From: Datura wrightii
Taxonomy: Eukaryota; Streptophyta; Magnoliopsida; Solanales; Solanaceae
Length of the DNA: 64,000 bases
Assembly: GCA_035772735.1 (NCBI GenBank)
Contig: JASDFA010000001.1
Span: 91,723,501 to 91,787,500 of the forward strand
Reading direction: 5' to 3'
The notes under the pieces were generated by a model, which was not told where the DNA came from, made no database searches, and saw nothing but the letters and a program-made list of their open reading frames with translations. The stretch's first letter is position 1. Each line of letters opens with the position of its first letter. A program made the position numbers and the translations under genes. Shown piece by piece: positions 44,147-55,995 of this stretch.

Positions 44147-46750
44147 TGTTATACCCCGTAAGATTCCCGACACCTAGATGGCCTATTCGCGCGTTGGTTA
44201 AGCATATTTGAAAGCCATACGTGCTAGGAAAAGGCCCGGGAAAAGACCGGACAAGAAACCTGTCGAACCATCGCGAAAGGAGCCGGGGCAGAGCCCCTCC
44301 GCGATGGCAACGTGTCACGGAGGTGGAGCCTCCGCGTTGGCTCCGTGACACGTTGGGCCTATCCAGGCCCAAGTATATAAAGCCCCACTTTAGTTTTAAA
44401 TAAGTTCATCCCTTATAATTTCCAGAGAAAACGCAGCAAACAGAGAGAGACGAAGAGGGTTAATATATTATCACCCGATTACGCTGCCAAACGTAGTCCA
44501 AATCTAAATTAACTCCAAATACCGAGGTATTTAGCAGCAGGGAGCATTCCTACAAATTTTGTTTCGCGAAATACGGCCGATGAATCGTCGAGCTACCGGA
44601 CTAAGGTAAGTGGAATTTCTCCAAACTAGTTTCTATGTGTTCCTAGCTGTTAAGTGAATACTTCTGCCTTTTGGACTTCTGGAAAATAGCGAGTTTTCGA
44701 CCGTCTTTCGGTAAGCCTAAGTTTAGGCTATAATTATATCAAAAGTCATGTCGTCCTTCAGAATAAAGTTGTATTTAGCACTAATTACCATGTATATGAA
44801 TGCAGTTGGGAAAAATAGCTGGAATACTAACTGAGCCTCGTCCGACAGTCGGATAACTCGAGGTTAAGGTATGTGAAGTTGTTCTTCAGCAAGTTAGTAA
44901 ACCTTAGCTTGGTAAATCCTAGTAAACTCCGTATTTGAAACTCTCGGAGTTGAATGTTGAGAATTAAGTAAGTCTGATAGATTCTGAGTTGTGTTGCCAT
45001 ATCGTATTCAGTCCGAAAGTTAGTAAAGCATGCGCCAAAGGGTGAGTTAGAATTCCAGATTCAGTATAGCTTATTGTATGATTAGCAAGCATATTGTAGA
45101 ATGAAAAGATACAGATTTTCAGAATAAAAGCTAATAAAGTAAAATTAGATAGACAGACAGTTTTATGGCTACAGATTAGCCATACAGACAGATAGTATCC
45201 TGGCTACAGATTAGCCAAACAGTTAAATAAAGATTTCAGAATCAGTATAATCAGTAAAGAATCAGTATAATACAGAAAGAGATCATAATAAGAAATCAGA
45301 CTTTCAGATAGTCTTTTTCAGTTATACATGCTTGCTATTTGTATGTGCTATTTGTTTGTTGAGACTTGATGTGGCGTGAGGGCACCTTATTGAGCGTCCT
45401 CGCCGCCCCTGGGTTGGTAATCGTGTTGCCCACTAAGCGGGTGGGTTTACGTCACTCCAAGGAGTGGCATGCCGTCTCCAGTTTGGACGAAGATGGGATG
45501 AAGCTTTCCCCATATCAGGCTGATCAGCATTACAGTACAGATAGCCCTATTGTGCGCAAGTGCCCAGGGAACAGATATAGATACAGTTACAGTACAGATC
45601 TTATTATAGGTGCAGCTCCAGTTTCAGATAGCCCTGAGGAGAGTTCCAGGGAACCAGACCCTATCTGTTACTGTCTGCATAGGAGTCCTCCGGACTCAGA
45701 CACAATTATTTATATCGGAGGCTATGGCCCGAGCCGGAGACCTAGGGGGCCGGTAGAGGAGCTCCTAGTGAGCATATGAGTGGAGTGACTTATTTTTGAC
45801 TGATTTTGACCCGGGTAGGGGTATATAGATTGTTTGCTTGTTTGGCCCCATCCGGCTTATGGGGGTTGGTATTGGCTATGGCTTGCTTAATGTATATGTA
45901 TTTATGTTTTTTTTTATATATATATATACTAGATTATAGACAGCAGGCCGCCGTGACTACAGACACGCTCCGGCCTATCAGTGCAGAAAGATTTGATCTA
46001 GTTCCTATCAGCTCTTCAGATTCAGTTATCTTCTGCTCACAGACTTGTTAGTTTTGTTATCTGTATTCAGTTGCATTATTTTAGTTGCTTGCATACTCGG
46101 TACCAGTGGTACTGACACCCGGTGGGGCGCTGAATTGCTTGCCTGCGGGTACTCATAGACGAGGAGGCGATCCCTCGTGATCCTAGCCAGCGCAGAGTCA
46201 TCAGCTCCTATCATTTGGAGCCTGATATTTCAGAGGTCTACATCATTTCCCTTTTGTTGTACAATATGGGTAGGCCAGGGCCCTGGCCCGACCATCTTAT
46301 TAGTATTCCTAGAGGCTTGCAGTCTGTATATATTTCCCTGTGGTCAGTTGAGCCAGTCGTGTGAGGCCGTGCAGTTTGTTATAGCTGTTTAGCATTTCAG
46401 TTAATTATGGCCGCATGGGGCCTTAGTTTGATAGTAGTGGTGACCTTTCCGGTCACATAGTTATTCAGCATTTTATTGTTGAGTTACAGATAACTAGACA
46501 GCATGGTGGCCTTGTCGGCCCGCATAGGTTTCCCCCTTGTAAGTATGTTTCTGGTTAGTTGAAGTTTATACAGGTGGCTATAGGCCCAGTTGGCCGGAGG
46601 CTGTGTTTACAGTCGTTATATAGCCCGTTGTTTCCAAAAGTCTGAATTAGAGCTAGCCAGGCACCAGATGTGCCTCGGCTCACTAGTTAGCAGTCTAGAT
46701 CCTACTATGGCACCAAGTGCCAGTCATACCCCCCAAGGCGGGGCGTGACA
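44147..46750 (+). repeat. Element H 3' LTR
   Basis: It begins TGTTATACCCCGTAAG and ends GGGGCGTGACA before the target copy caaac. Scattered single-base differences from the left LTR (for example CCCGGCACC versus CCCGACACC near the start) and two bases shorter overall. Confidence 0.94.
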
Positions 46751-46755
46751 CAAAC

Positions 46756-47629
46756 TTGCTATCTACATTCTTTGTTCTTGCCTAGGTTTACTTTCTCAAG
46801 CTTTTACCTAGGTGTAACGTGTGTGTTTTCATGGTGATCAATCATAAAAACAACCATAATTAAGAATGTAAGACAAAACAACAATTAATAACTTAAAACC
46901 AAAACAAAATCATGTATTCACAATCATACCATGTGGTTTCAACCCTAGAGGAAGGGTTCCAGACACTCATGTTCGTATAATTACAAGAAAATATAATTAA
47001 CATAACATACTTACATGAATTGGTAGAAGAGAAGATGAAATTGATGAACCCTAGGTGAGTTCTCCCACTTCTCCCTCACTCCTTGGTAGTTTTCCAGAAA
47101 TAAATCATGACTAAATGTTTTTAGGAGCTAAGGGACCTATTTATAGTAAATGAGAATTGTACAAAATTATATCTGGCATGGAATAGCTCTGTGTCACGGA
47201 GATTATTGTGCCAATATACCTCCGTGACACGGAGGCATCGCGTAGGCACACTGGATATACAAAATGCCATGAAGCCCCCTGCCGTGTTGGCAGTGTGTCA
47301 CGCTGCTTGTGCAGAGCGTTAGGCGCCGTGGCACATCCATGGTCGCGCAGCCTGCCTGCCATGGCATGTTTCCAACGTGCAGGTGGGCTGTTTCGCGTGT
47401 CCTCCTTGTCGACATTCGCATTTTGCTTCTGATTCCGTGCCTCTTCACCAACTCATAGATTAGTTCCTCAAATTCATTTAAACCTACAAAAACAAGAACT
47501 AATCATGTTGGTTAGTATATATATTCACATTTACATAAAATTACATGAGAATGTATATAAATAAGTAGATAAACAAGACAAAACTAAGTTATAAAGCATC
47601 ACTTGGGCATGCTATTTTGCCCAAGATTA
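46756..47629 (-). repeat. Element G 5' LTR, part right of element H
   Basis: It continues the G LTR with TTGCTATCTACATTC and contains its promoter region: TATA (minus strand) near 47143-47150, palindromes at 47185-47240 and 47280-47370, and the tip hairpin at the right edge ending CCCAAGATTA (one base changed from GATCA). Confidence 0.9.
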
Positions 47630-47634
47630 GGAAA

Positions 47635-48005
47635 CTCAATCCCCGTTACGTTGGTCTATACCGGATTGTGAGACGGATTGGCAAGGTAGCATATGAGCTA
47701 GAGTTTCCCTAAGAATTAGCTTTAGTTGATCCAGTTTTCCATGTAACGATCTTAAAGAAGTGTTTGGGTGATCCAACTCTAGTTGTTTTGGTGAAAGTGT
47801 TGGTGTGAAAGATAGCCTTTGCTATGAGGAAGTTCTGGTGGAAATACTTGATCATCAGGTTCGGAAGCTAAGAAACAAAGAAGTAGCCTCAGTCAAGGAT
47901 TTTTGGAGGAACCAACATGTTGAGGGAGCTACGGGGGAAGCCAAAGCAGATATGATGGATAAATACCCACATCTATTCCCTTCGGGCTCAGTTTCAGCTT
48001 GAGAT
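47635..48005 (+). pseudogene. Element E integrase, second part (GPY/F module and tail)
   Basis: It continues from 31136: NPRYVGLYRIVRRIGKVAYELEF (GPY/F with Pro changed to Leu), a stop near 47710, HVTILKKCLGDPTLVV, then a frame change near 47795. The second frame (47805-48002) reads CYEEVLVEILDHQVRKLRNKEVASVKDFWRNQHVEGATGEAKADM..KYPHLFPSG, the chromodomain-like tail, ending at a TGA at 48000. Confidence 0.86.
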
Positions 48006-48085
48006 ATCAGTTTCCTCCTTAGCACTCTATTTGATTTCATGTTGAGCTCATGTGCCCCAGTTTCTTTCATGTCAATGAATGTATG

Positions 48086-48090
48086 TGTGG
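48086..48090. repeat. Target-site duplication of element I (left copy)
   Basis: tgtgg at 48086-48090 is repeated exactly at 55834-55838. The site is in the 3' untranslated part of element E; the equivalent uninterrupted sequence is in element C near 11732. Confidence 0.9.
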
Positions 48091-49687
48091 TGACGTGCCC
48101 GATTCGCGCGTCCGCAAGTGTACGGGTCGTGCAAGTAATATAGTGGCTCTTTTTAAGAACCGGATTGTCGAACCCACAGGGACTAGACCCATTTCTCTAA
48201 CTATCCATTTCTATTGTGATCTTAAATACCTCAAGTGTTGGTTATAGACATTTTCGATTGAGATTAATTAAGTCTAAGTTTGGGTCAACGAAATATTCTG
48301 AAATCACTCTAGGAGCAACATAGAGTTAAAACCAATTAATCATGCGATCCTACGATTTGCAATGGGTTAAGCATGGAACTATCAATTGTTATTTCACATA
48401 ATTAGAATTGCATGTTTATGGTCTTTCGAGCCTCTAAACACGGCAATCTAGCCTCACTGCATCATTGTGAGCGAGGAGTTTAATTTTCTAGTCACGGGCA
48501 ATCAATTATGTTGTGGTTTACGGGGAAACGATTAGGGACTTTCGTGCGTCTAACCATTTAACTCAACTTAGCCTCACAACTACTTCTTCGAGTGGTGATG
48601 TGACATCCCAAGTTGGTCTTTCATAACCCCCGTGTGTCAACCAAGCACGGTGTTAGGTATATTTCTATCCTGACACAAAAATCTCTCCCGAGATACAAAC
48701 ATGCTCCTTACATTCTCATGTCCTGACCTAGGTAATGCTTTCTCAAGCTATTACTCAAGCTAACAAATATGCTTTCATGGTGGTCAATCATAAAAACAAC
48801 CAACAATCCAGAATGCAAGATGAAAACAACAATCAATAACTTAATTCCAAAACAAATTCATAAAAGCACAATCATAATTCATGGCTTCAACCCTAGAGGA
48901 AGGGTTCTTGCCATTCATGTTCGTAAAACTACAATTAACTAATACTAAACTAACATACTTACATGAATTTGGTAGATGAGAAGGGAATTTGATAAACCCT
49001 AGATGAGTTCTCCCACTTCTCCCTTCACTCCTAGGTGGTTTTTCAGAATAAAATCGTGACAAAATGATTTTAGGAGCTAAGGGTCCTATTTATAGTAAAT
49101 GGAAAACGTGCATAATTTAGCCTGAGAGGGAACGGCTCCGTGTCACGGAGTGCATCGCGGAGCACTGCCTCCGTGACACGGAGACAATGCGAAAGCTCTC
49201 TGGAAATTGCCTCAGGAAACCAAGTTGCCGAGGGTTGCCGCGCTGGCCAACGTGGCACGCTGCCCATGCAGCGCGTTGGCAAGCTGCTGTCGCGCAGGCT
49301 GCCTAGCGTGACACGGCGCTGCCGCGTTGGTTCTCTGCCTCCTGCTGCCTGCTGCTGCCTTTCCTCGTGCGCTTGGCAAGGGCGTGGCACGGTGCTGGGC
49401 GCGGCACACGCACAGCGTGGCACGCTGCCTGGCGCGGCCAGCCTTGCCAACGCATGCCCCTTGTCGACTTTTCGCCACTTGCTTCCACTTCATTCCTTCC
49501 TTTCACCAACTTGCGAATTAGTTCCTCAAATGCATTATTAACCTACAAAACAAGGACTAATCATGTTGGTTAGCACATATATTCACATTTATATAAAATC
49601 ACATGAGATTATGTAAAATAACTTAGATAAACAAGACTATATTAAGGTATAAAGCGTATCACGGGCGTGCTATTTTGCCCGTGATCA
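48091..49687 (-). repeat. Element I 3' LTR
   Basis: On the plus strand it begins TGACGTGCCCGATTCGCG and ends GCCCGTGATCA. Same length as the right LTR; differences seen include G/A and T/C changes near 48170. Confidence 0.94.
49087..49470 (-). promoter_or_regulatory. Element I U3 promoter: TATA box and GC-rich palindromic block
   Basis: In element orientation TATAAATA is at 49094-49087. Upstream lie CTCCGTGTCACGGAG (49136-49150) and CTCCGTGACACGGAG (49169-49183), then a GC-rich run of CGTGGCACG/GCGTGACACGGC motifs to about 49430. The GC-rich run creates open frames on both strands that I do not regard as genes. Confidence 0.62.
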
Positions 49688-49724
49688 CAACCCCACACTT
49701 AAAGCCTTGTTCGTCCTCGAACAA
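49658..49724 (-). promoter_or_regulatory. Element I LTR-tip hairpin, polypurine tract and pre-PPT hairpin
   Basis: Tip hairpin: ATCACGGGC (49658-49666) with GCCCGTGAT (49677-49685). The purine tract (minus strand AAGTGTGGGGTTG) covers 49688-49700. The pre-PPT hairpin TTGTTCG-AGGA-CGAACAA in element orientation is at 49707-49724. Confidence 0.76.
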
Positions 49725-51582
49725 CATTTTACAAATCATACATATGGAGCCTCCCACATAACTAATTTGGCAAGATAATTCAAGCTACGGCTATAATGAT
49801 TACATAAGATAACAAGCTAAAGGTAGAGCATACACAATTTAATCACCGAGATGAAATACAACAATGCTAAGACTTCTTAACCTCAAGAATCGACTCTCGA
49901 TCTTAGCAAACTCATGCAAATCAACTGAGTGAGAAATCCCACATGAATTATATCCTTCATTCAACATGTGCCCTCACGGAAGGAGAGTTACCCAATCACA
50001 CGCAAAAATCATTTTTACATCACAACATGTGTGGGTAAATAAATAGAATTACACTCACTCTCACAAAGAATTCACATGCATCATGTAATGACCCATAAGC
50101 TTGCCCTTAGTGTTTTATTCCACTAATTTAAGGATGTGTGAATGTAAGATCAAGTAGGACTTAATGGGTTGTAATGTAGGCTAAGGGACATGTAGGTACT
50201 ATTATGGCCAGTAATAGTGACTATCTTTCCTAAACGCTTTTAATACATTACGACCTCCTTACGAACTTCCCTTCCCTTACTTTACCTTTTTCTCCTTTCA
50301 TCTTTCTTGTTCCTATTATGTTCCCCCATTTCTTTAGGCACTTTTAACTTATTAGTAAGGAGTTCTATAAATAATTTTTCATTAATTTGTTTTCTTGCTC
50401 CTTACTAATAATCAACCATTTTCACACAAGTGCACCTTTGTCCTTTTCTCACTTCTACAACTTGCTACTTTTCCTTTCTTTTCATTCTTCTCACTCCTTT
50501 ACTCCTTCGGATTTTTTCACTCAAGCGATTAGGAATTTTGGATCATGTTCAAGGCTAATGAAAGAAAAAGGATTAAGCTTATGTTGCAGCTATCAAAGAA
50601 TAGGCTCAAGGCTCAACAGGGCTAACTAGGATTAACTTCTCAAGGTAGGTAAAACGAGGGATAACAATTGGTTCATTCAAAGAAATGCCTAAATCATCTC
50701 CTACAATTCACATCCTTCATTTCGTTTAATAAACACACCAGGCAAGTTCTAGACAATCCACAATAGCACAGAATACTCAAAAACCTTACACTCATGGCAC
50801 ATGCTCAAATCAAGACATATTCAGTAGACTCTTGCTCAGCTAATCACAAGAGTTCAGATTAAGCTTCAATCATATTGAGTCAAATTCAAGAGCCTAAGCG
50901 TCTCACACAAAGTTATACACCTGCATGCTTCACACCTAACATACTTGCATCTTACAATCACCTATAGCACATAACAAGAACATCAAGCACCACTTAGTTA
51001 TGGTTTCAAAAACCAATCACCTACCGACTAATTTTCCTCAAGACGGTCGTCATCCATCCATCGTCAGAAACAGTCCCTAACTATGACTAAAAACACTATA
51101 TACAGACAAAGGAAAAAAAAAATTTTATTCTTCGGTTCAAAGACCCCCCGTCGGAAAAGAACCGAAAAGAAAAACCAACGGGTGATGAAGTCATGCTTAC
51201 TTCACAAAAAATTTCAAATTTTTCAAGCATTACATTCACCAAAAATCGTTAAGCACAACAAAAATTTTTGAAATTTCCCTTGAAATTTCCCTCACCCCAC
51301 ACTTAAATCATGCTATGTCCTCATAGCATCAAATTAAAATTTACAAAGGGTGAGAAATACTCCCTGAGGCCTTTAGGCTTAGCTAACAACATGCCTCTCT
51401 TCAACTTGCACAAGTGGGTGTTCAACCCCACACTTTTCTCTTCCATGCTTGTTAGCTTCCTCTTCCACGGGTACTCAGACTTCCCCTCCATCTGTGCTTA
51501 ACTTTCCACCAGAAACAACACAAGATGTAAAATAAATAAAATCAACACAAATGCCAGAAATTAAAATGGTACCTGTGGTACC
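49725..51582 (-). other. Element I 3' non-coding region
   Basis: No supported coding region. It aligns in blocks with G (32668-34510), including the CATAAGCTTGCCCTTAGTG block (50095-50113) and TCAAGACGGTCGTCATCC (51039). AT-rich homopolymer runs occur at 51110-51290. Confidence 0.7.
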
Positions 51583-51600
51583 CTTGGGTTGCCTCCCAAG
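51583..51600 (-). promoter_or_regulatory. Post-protease hairpin of element I (AGGCAA loop)
   Basis: In element orientation CTTGGG and CCCAAG pair around AGGCAA, 43 bases after the gag-protease stop (51644-51646). Same placement as in D with a different stem. Confidence 0.65.
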
Positions 51601-51643
51601 TAGCGCCTTATTTTACGTCGTGGCCCGACGTGGACTATCCTTT

Positions 51644-54127
51644 TCAGGACATCCTCATACCTGGGTTCTCTTTCGAGAACCATCTCCTTTTCTTTTGCTG
51701 TTCAGAGGAAACAGCCTCCACTCTGATCCTCTCTTTCTCCAACTTCTTTTCAGTTTGAAGTCCTTTATCAGACTCGGGCTGAACATTTGTTATAGCCTTC
51801 GGCCCTACACCTGTGGAATCCCCCACCCCACACTTATCCTCTGCCAACACACTAACCTGACAAAGGTTTCTATAGTGTGCAGATGGGTTCATTTCTTGGT
51901 ACACGCGGAAGATTTCTTCTTCATCCTCAACCCTCATTTTCAGGGTCCCTGCTTTTAAATCAATCACCGCTCCTCTAGTGGCCAAGAATGGCCGTCCCAA
52001 GATCAGGGGTACCTGGTCATCAACCTGAAAATCTAAGACAATAAAATTAGCAGGTATAATGAACTTACCTACTTTGATGAGAAGGTCCTCTATTATTCCA
52101 TCAGGTGTCACTCGCGACTTGTCAGCCAGCTGCAGCATCAACCTTGTTGGCCTTGGTTGTCCCAACCCCAAGGTGTTGAATAAGGATAGGGGCATTAGAT
52201 TAACTGCCGCCCCCAAGTCACATAAAGCTCGTAGCACCTCAGCTTTACCAATTTGTATGGGGAGGGTAACACTCCCTGGGTCTTTGAGTTTCTTTGGCAT
52301 TTTGCTCAATACCCTGTAACTGCACTCCTCAGTCAGTGCTACCGTTTGGACATCCACCAATCTCACTTTGTTCGCCATCACGTCCTTCAAGTATTTAACA
52401 TACTTGGGCATTCCCTGCAAAACATCAAGAAGAGGCAAATTTATGTGAAGTTCTCTGAAACTCTCAAAGAACTTTTTGAAGCACTCCTCCTCCTTGCTCT
52501 TTCTGAATTTCTGAGGGAATGGTGGTGGTGGTCTTTGTGCTAGCTGCAATGGAGGTCGTGAATTTTGTTGCCCAGCACTCTGATTATCTCCCATGTTGAT
52601 GGATGGTCCTGGTCTAACCAACTCCGGCTGCACCTCTTTGCTCAGCTCTTTTGGCACTGCATCAGCTAATTGCCTACCGCTTCTCAGACTGATGGCATTG
52701 ATCTGCTGGGGGTTAGGATCTGTGTCGCTTGGTAATCCCCCTTGCGATCTCATGTTTTGAGCAGCTGCTATCTGACCCACTTGTTTTTCAAGATTTCGGG
52801 TGGCTACTTGCTGATTCATTAAGTCTGTTGCCATCCTCGCCTGATTTTCCACTAACTGAGTCTGGGTCTCCATAATTTTCTGCAATGTTTCCTCAATGTT
52901 GCTACTCAATTGCCCATCATTCTGCCTATTCTGCTGATACTGCTGCTGTTGAGGTTGCATAAAATTCTGCTTTTGGTTTCCACCCCAAGAAAGATTCGGG
53001 TGGCCCTGCCAATTTCTGTTGTAACTGGTTTCAAAATTCTGATTGTTGCGCTGCACATTACTAACAAAATTGACTGACTCCAGATTGGCTCCACAAGATT
53101 CTGCATGGTGCCCATTATTACCACAAATTTCACACCAACTCGGAGCTTGCTGAACTGCATTAACCTAGCCCTGACGTTGGTTCATACTCAGTTTATTGAA
53201 CTGAGTCATCATTTGATGCTGGAACGAAGCTAACTGTACTGCCAAGGCATTCAAACCATCTACTTCCATCAACCCTGGTCTCTTTCCTGCCCCTCTCGGT
53301 GACTCGCTGTGCCACTCTGGATTTCCTTGTGCAATTCTGTTCAACAAAGTGTACAACTCATCATATGTCTTATCCAAGGCTTGCTCACCCGATGCAGAGT
53401 CTAGTAATATTTTTGTTTGTGGGTCTAGACTTTCTACAAAGGTATGAGCCAGCACTTCATTTGATTGCTGGTGATAGGGGCAATCTCTCAACAATGACTT
53501 GAATCTTTCCCAAGCCATATATAGGTTCTCATCAGGCCTCTGCTTAAAACTGAGTATTTCACTTCTCAACCTTGCAGTTTTGCCTGATGGGAAGAATCTG
53601 ATAAGGAATTTCTTAGCCAAGTCATTCCATGAAGTTATGGAGTTCGGTGGCTCAGCCTTCAACCACTTCTTCGCCTCTCCCAACAGTGAAAATGGGAAGA
53701 GGGTCATTCGGACATAATCTGTGGACACTCCGGTGGGGACAAACGTATCACTAATCTCTAAAAAGCTCTGCAAGTGCTGCTGCGGGTCCTCATGTGCCAT
53801 CCCAGTGAATTGACCACTTGAATGTAACAGCTGCACCATGTTCTGTTTAAGCTCAAAGTGCCCTCCAGGCTCCGGTTTACGAATGCTTGAGGTCACATTT
53901 GTCGCTAGTGGGATTGCCACTTCGCGAACTGGTCTTGCTGCCATTGCTTTGGATGACAATTGTACTTGTCCCGCGGGTGGTTGTTGTTGTACCTTTTCTT
54001 GAAGTCTCTTCAGCTTATGCTCTAGAGCTATTCTCCTTCGCAAAGGGATTTGACGTTCAGGATCACGCAACGGTTCCACAAGCTCTCTATTTCTAGCCAG
54101 CTCGGCAGGACAACCTGTCACCTGCAA
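51644..54127 (-). pseudogene. Element I gag-protease (Athila-like), one stop
   Basis: A single frame on the minus strand interrupted only by a TAG at 53168-53166, in a Gln-rich context. No ATG start is obvious; the frame opens just after an ATTGCAG acceptor-like site (54130-54124). Gag: RRIALEHKLKRLQEKVQ coiled coil, REVAIP, FELKQNMVQLLHSSGQFTGM, FPFSLLGEAKKWL, FFPSGKTARLR, MAWERFKSLLRDCP. The zinc knuckle CEICGNNGHHAESC (CX2CX4HX4C) is near 53135-53095, followed by a Gln/Asn-rich linker and coiled coil. Protease: LCDLGAAVNLMP near 52230-52195 and DFQVDDQVPLILGRPFLAT (52025-51980). It would form particles and process itself but cannot copy or integrate DNA. Confidence 0.9.
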
Positions 54128-54212
54128 TAATCAGACTAAGACCAAGTTTCTCAACACTTAAGAGAATTTAAAAATCACAAGAAAATAGATAAATTATCAA
54201 AACTTCGCCGAG

Positions 54213-54230
54213 TCCCCGGCAACGGCACCA
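54213..54230 (-). other. Element I primer-binding site (tRNA-Asp type)
   Basis: In element orientation TGGTGCCGTTGCCGGGGA, one mismatch from the D site, six bases inside the 5' LTR edge. Confidence 0.87.
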
Positions 54231-54236
54231 AAAACT

Positions 54237-55833
54237 TGACGTGCCCGATTCGCGCGTCCGCAAGTGTACGGGTCGTGCAAGTAATATAGTGGCTCTTTTT
54301 AAGAACCGGATTGCCGAACCCACAGGGACTGGACCCATTTCTCTAACTATCCATTTCTATTGTGATCTTAAATACCTCAAGTGTTGGTTATAGACATTTT
54401 CGATTGAGATTAATTAAGTCTAAGTTTGGGTCAACGAAATATTCTGAAATCACACTAGGAGCAACATAGAGTTAAAACCAATTAATCATGCGATCCTACG
54501 ATTTGCAATGGGTTAAGCATGGAACTATCAATTGTTATTTCACATAATTAGAATTGCATGTTTATGGTCTTTCGAGCCTCTAAACACGGCAATATAGCCT
54601 CACTGCATCATTGTGAGCGAGGAGTTTAATTTTCTAGTCACGGGCAATCAATTATGTTGTGGTTTACGGGGAAACGATTAGGGACTTTCGTGCGTCTAAC
54701 CATTTAACTCAACTTAGCCTCACAACTACTTCTTCGAGTGGTGATGTGACATCCCAAGTTGGTCTTTCATAACCCCCGTGTGTCAACCAAGCACGGTGTT
54801 AGGTATATTTCTATCCTGACACAAAAATCTCTCCCGAGATACAAACATGCTCCTTACATTCTCATGTCCTGACCTAGGTAATGCTTTCTCAAGCTATTAA
54901 TCAAGCTAACAAATATGCTTTCATGGTGATCAATCATAAAAACAACCAACAATCCAGAATGCAAGACGAAAACAACAATCAATAACTTAATTCCAAAACA
55001 AATTCATAAAAGCACAATCATAATTCATGGCTTCAACCCTAGAGGAAGGGTTCTTGCCATTCATGTTCGTAAAACTACAATTAACTAATACTAAACTAAC
55101 ATACTTACATGAATTTGGTAGATGAGAAGGGAATTTGATAAACCCTAGAAGAGTTCTCCCACTTCTCCCTTCACTCCTAGGTGGTTTTTTAGAATAAAAT
55201 CGTGACAAAATGATTTTAGGAGCTAAGGGTCCTATTTATAGTAAATGGAAAACGTGCATAATTTAGCCTGAGAGGGAACGGCTCCGTGTCACGGAGTGCA
55301 TCGCGGAGCACTGCCTCCGTGACACGGAGACAACGCGAAAGCTCTCTGGAAATTGCCTCAGGAAACTAAGTTGCCGAGGGTTGCCACGCTGGCCAACGTG
55401 GCACGCTGCCCATGCAGCGCGTTGGCAAGCTGCTGTCGCGCAGGCTGCCTAGCGTGACACGGCGCTTCCGCGCTGGTTCTCTGCCTCCTGCTGCCTGCTG
55501 CTGCCTTTCCTCGTGCGCTTGGCAAGGGCGTGGCACGGTGCTGGGCGCGGCACACGCACAGCGTGGCACGCTGCCTGGCGCGGCCAGCCTTGCCAACGCA
55601 TGCCCCTTGTCGACTTTTCACCACTTGCTTCCACTTCATTCCTTCCTTTCACCAACTTGCGAATTAGTTCCTCAAATGCATTATTAACCTACAAAACAAG
55701 GACTAATCATGTTGGTTAGCACATATATTCACATTTATATAAAATCACATGAGATTATGTAAAATAACTTAGATAAACAAGACTATATTAAGGTATAAAG
55801 CGTATCACGGGCATGCTATTTTGCCCGTGATCA
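54237..55833 (-). repeat. Element I 5' LTR
   Basis: 1,597 bp, near-identical to 48091-49687. Its own copies of TATA (about 55233), palindromes (55282-55575) and tip hairpin (55804-55833) match the left LTR. Confidence 0.94.
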
Positions 55834-55838
55834 TGTGG

Positions 55839-55995
55839 TTCAGGAATTAAGTTCAGTTATGTAGTTTAGTTCGGAGTCAGTCACTCCGTTAGTTTCCATC
55901 TTGTATGTTCAGTATTTGAGTATGATGATTGTTTTTCTCTTCTTTTCATTATGATTTTCAACATTTGAGGATGAATGTTCCCAAGGGGGAGATAT
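55839..55995 (+). promoter_or_regulatory. Element E 3' untranslated end with pre-PPT hairpin and polypurine tract
   Basis: TTCAGGAATTAAGTTCAG resumes after the target copy and matches the C sequence near 11738. Hairpin 55960-55979: AACATTTG and TGAATGTT around AGGA, with two G-U type pairs if read as RNA. The purine tract CCCAAGGGGGAGATAT (55980-55995) meets the 3' LTR. Confidence 0.75.

Larger units (their letters stand above)
36279..46750 (+). mobile_element. Element H: complete Tekay/Del-like Ty3/gypsy retrotransposon inside element G
   Basis: 10,472 bp; LTRs 36279-38884 and 44147-46750 (2,606 and 2,604 bp, close to identical), a perfect tRNA-Met primer site, full-length gag-pol in a single frame apart from stops and one late frameshift, and a purine tract. 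Exact five-base target duplication (caaac). It is the third level of nesting (E, then G, then H), so it arrived after G. Close relative of element J, and clearly a different family from B, C and E. Confidence 0.95.
31137..47629 (-). mobile_element. Element G: non-autonomous Athila-like element, minus strand, interrupted by element H
   Basis: LTRs at 31137-32629 (3' LTR in element orientation) and 35666-36278 plus 46756-47629 (5' LTR, split by H). Rejoined, the right LTR is 1,487 bp against 1,493 bp for the left. The tRNA-Asp primer site is at 35642-35659 on the minus strand, and the purine tract beside the left LTR. The interior is only 3,036 bp and encodes one short Cys-containing ORF (34929-35513); no RT, integrase or full gag. 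Perfect target duplication ggaaa. Confidence 0.9.
48091..55833 (-). mobile_element. Element I: non-autonomous Athila-like element with gag-PR only, minus strand
   Basis: 7,743 bp; two LTRs of exactly 1,597 bp with few differences, a tRNA-Asp primer site (54213-54230), one long gag-protease frame with a single stop (54127-51644), about 1.9 kb of non-coding DNA and a purine tract. No RT, RNase H, integrase or ORF-X. Perfect target duplication tgtgg. LTR identity and the single lesion make it the youngest-looking of the three Athila-like copies. Confidence 0.92.

Noticed and set aside
49070..49541. Overlapping Ala/Arg/Gln-rich open frames on both strands (also 55358-55719)
   Set aside because: They coincide with the GC-rich palindromic U3 block of element I, occur on both strands and in both LTRs, and have no recognisable domain.
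52059..52543. Plus-strand open frames across 51551-54096
   Set aside because: They are antisense to the well-supported gag-protease gene of element I.
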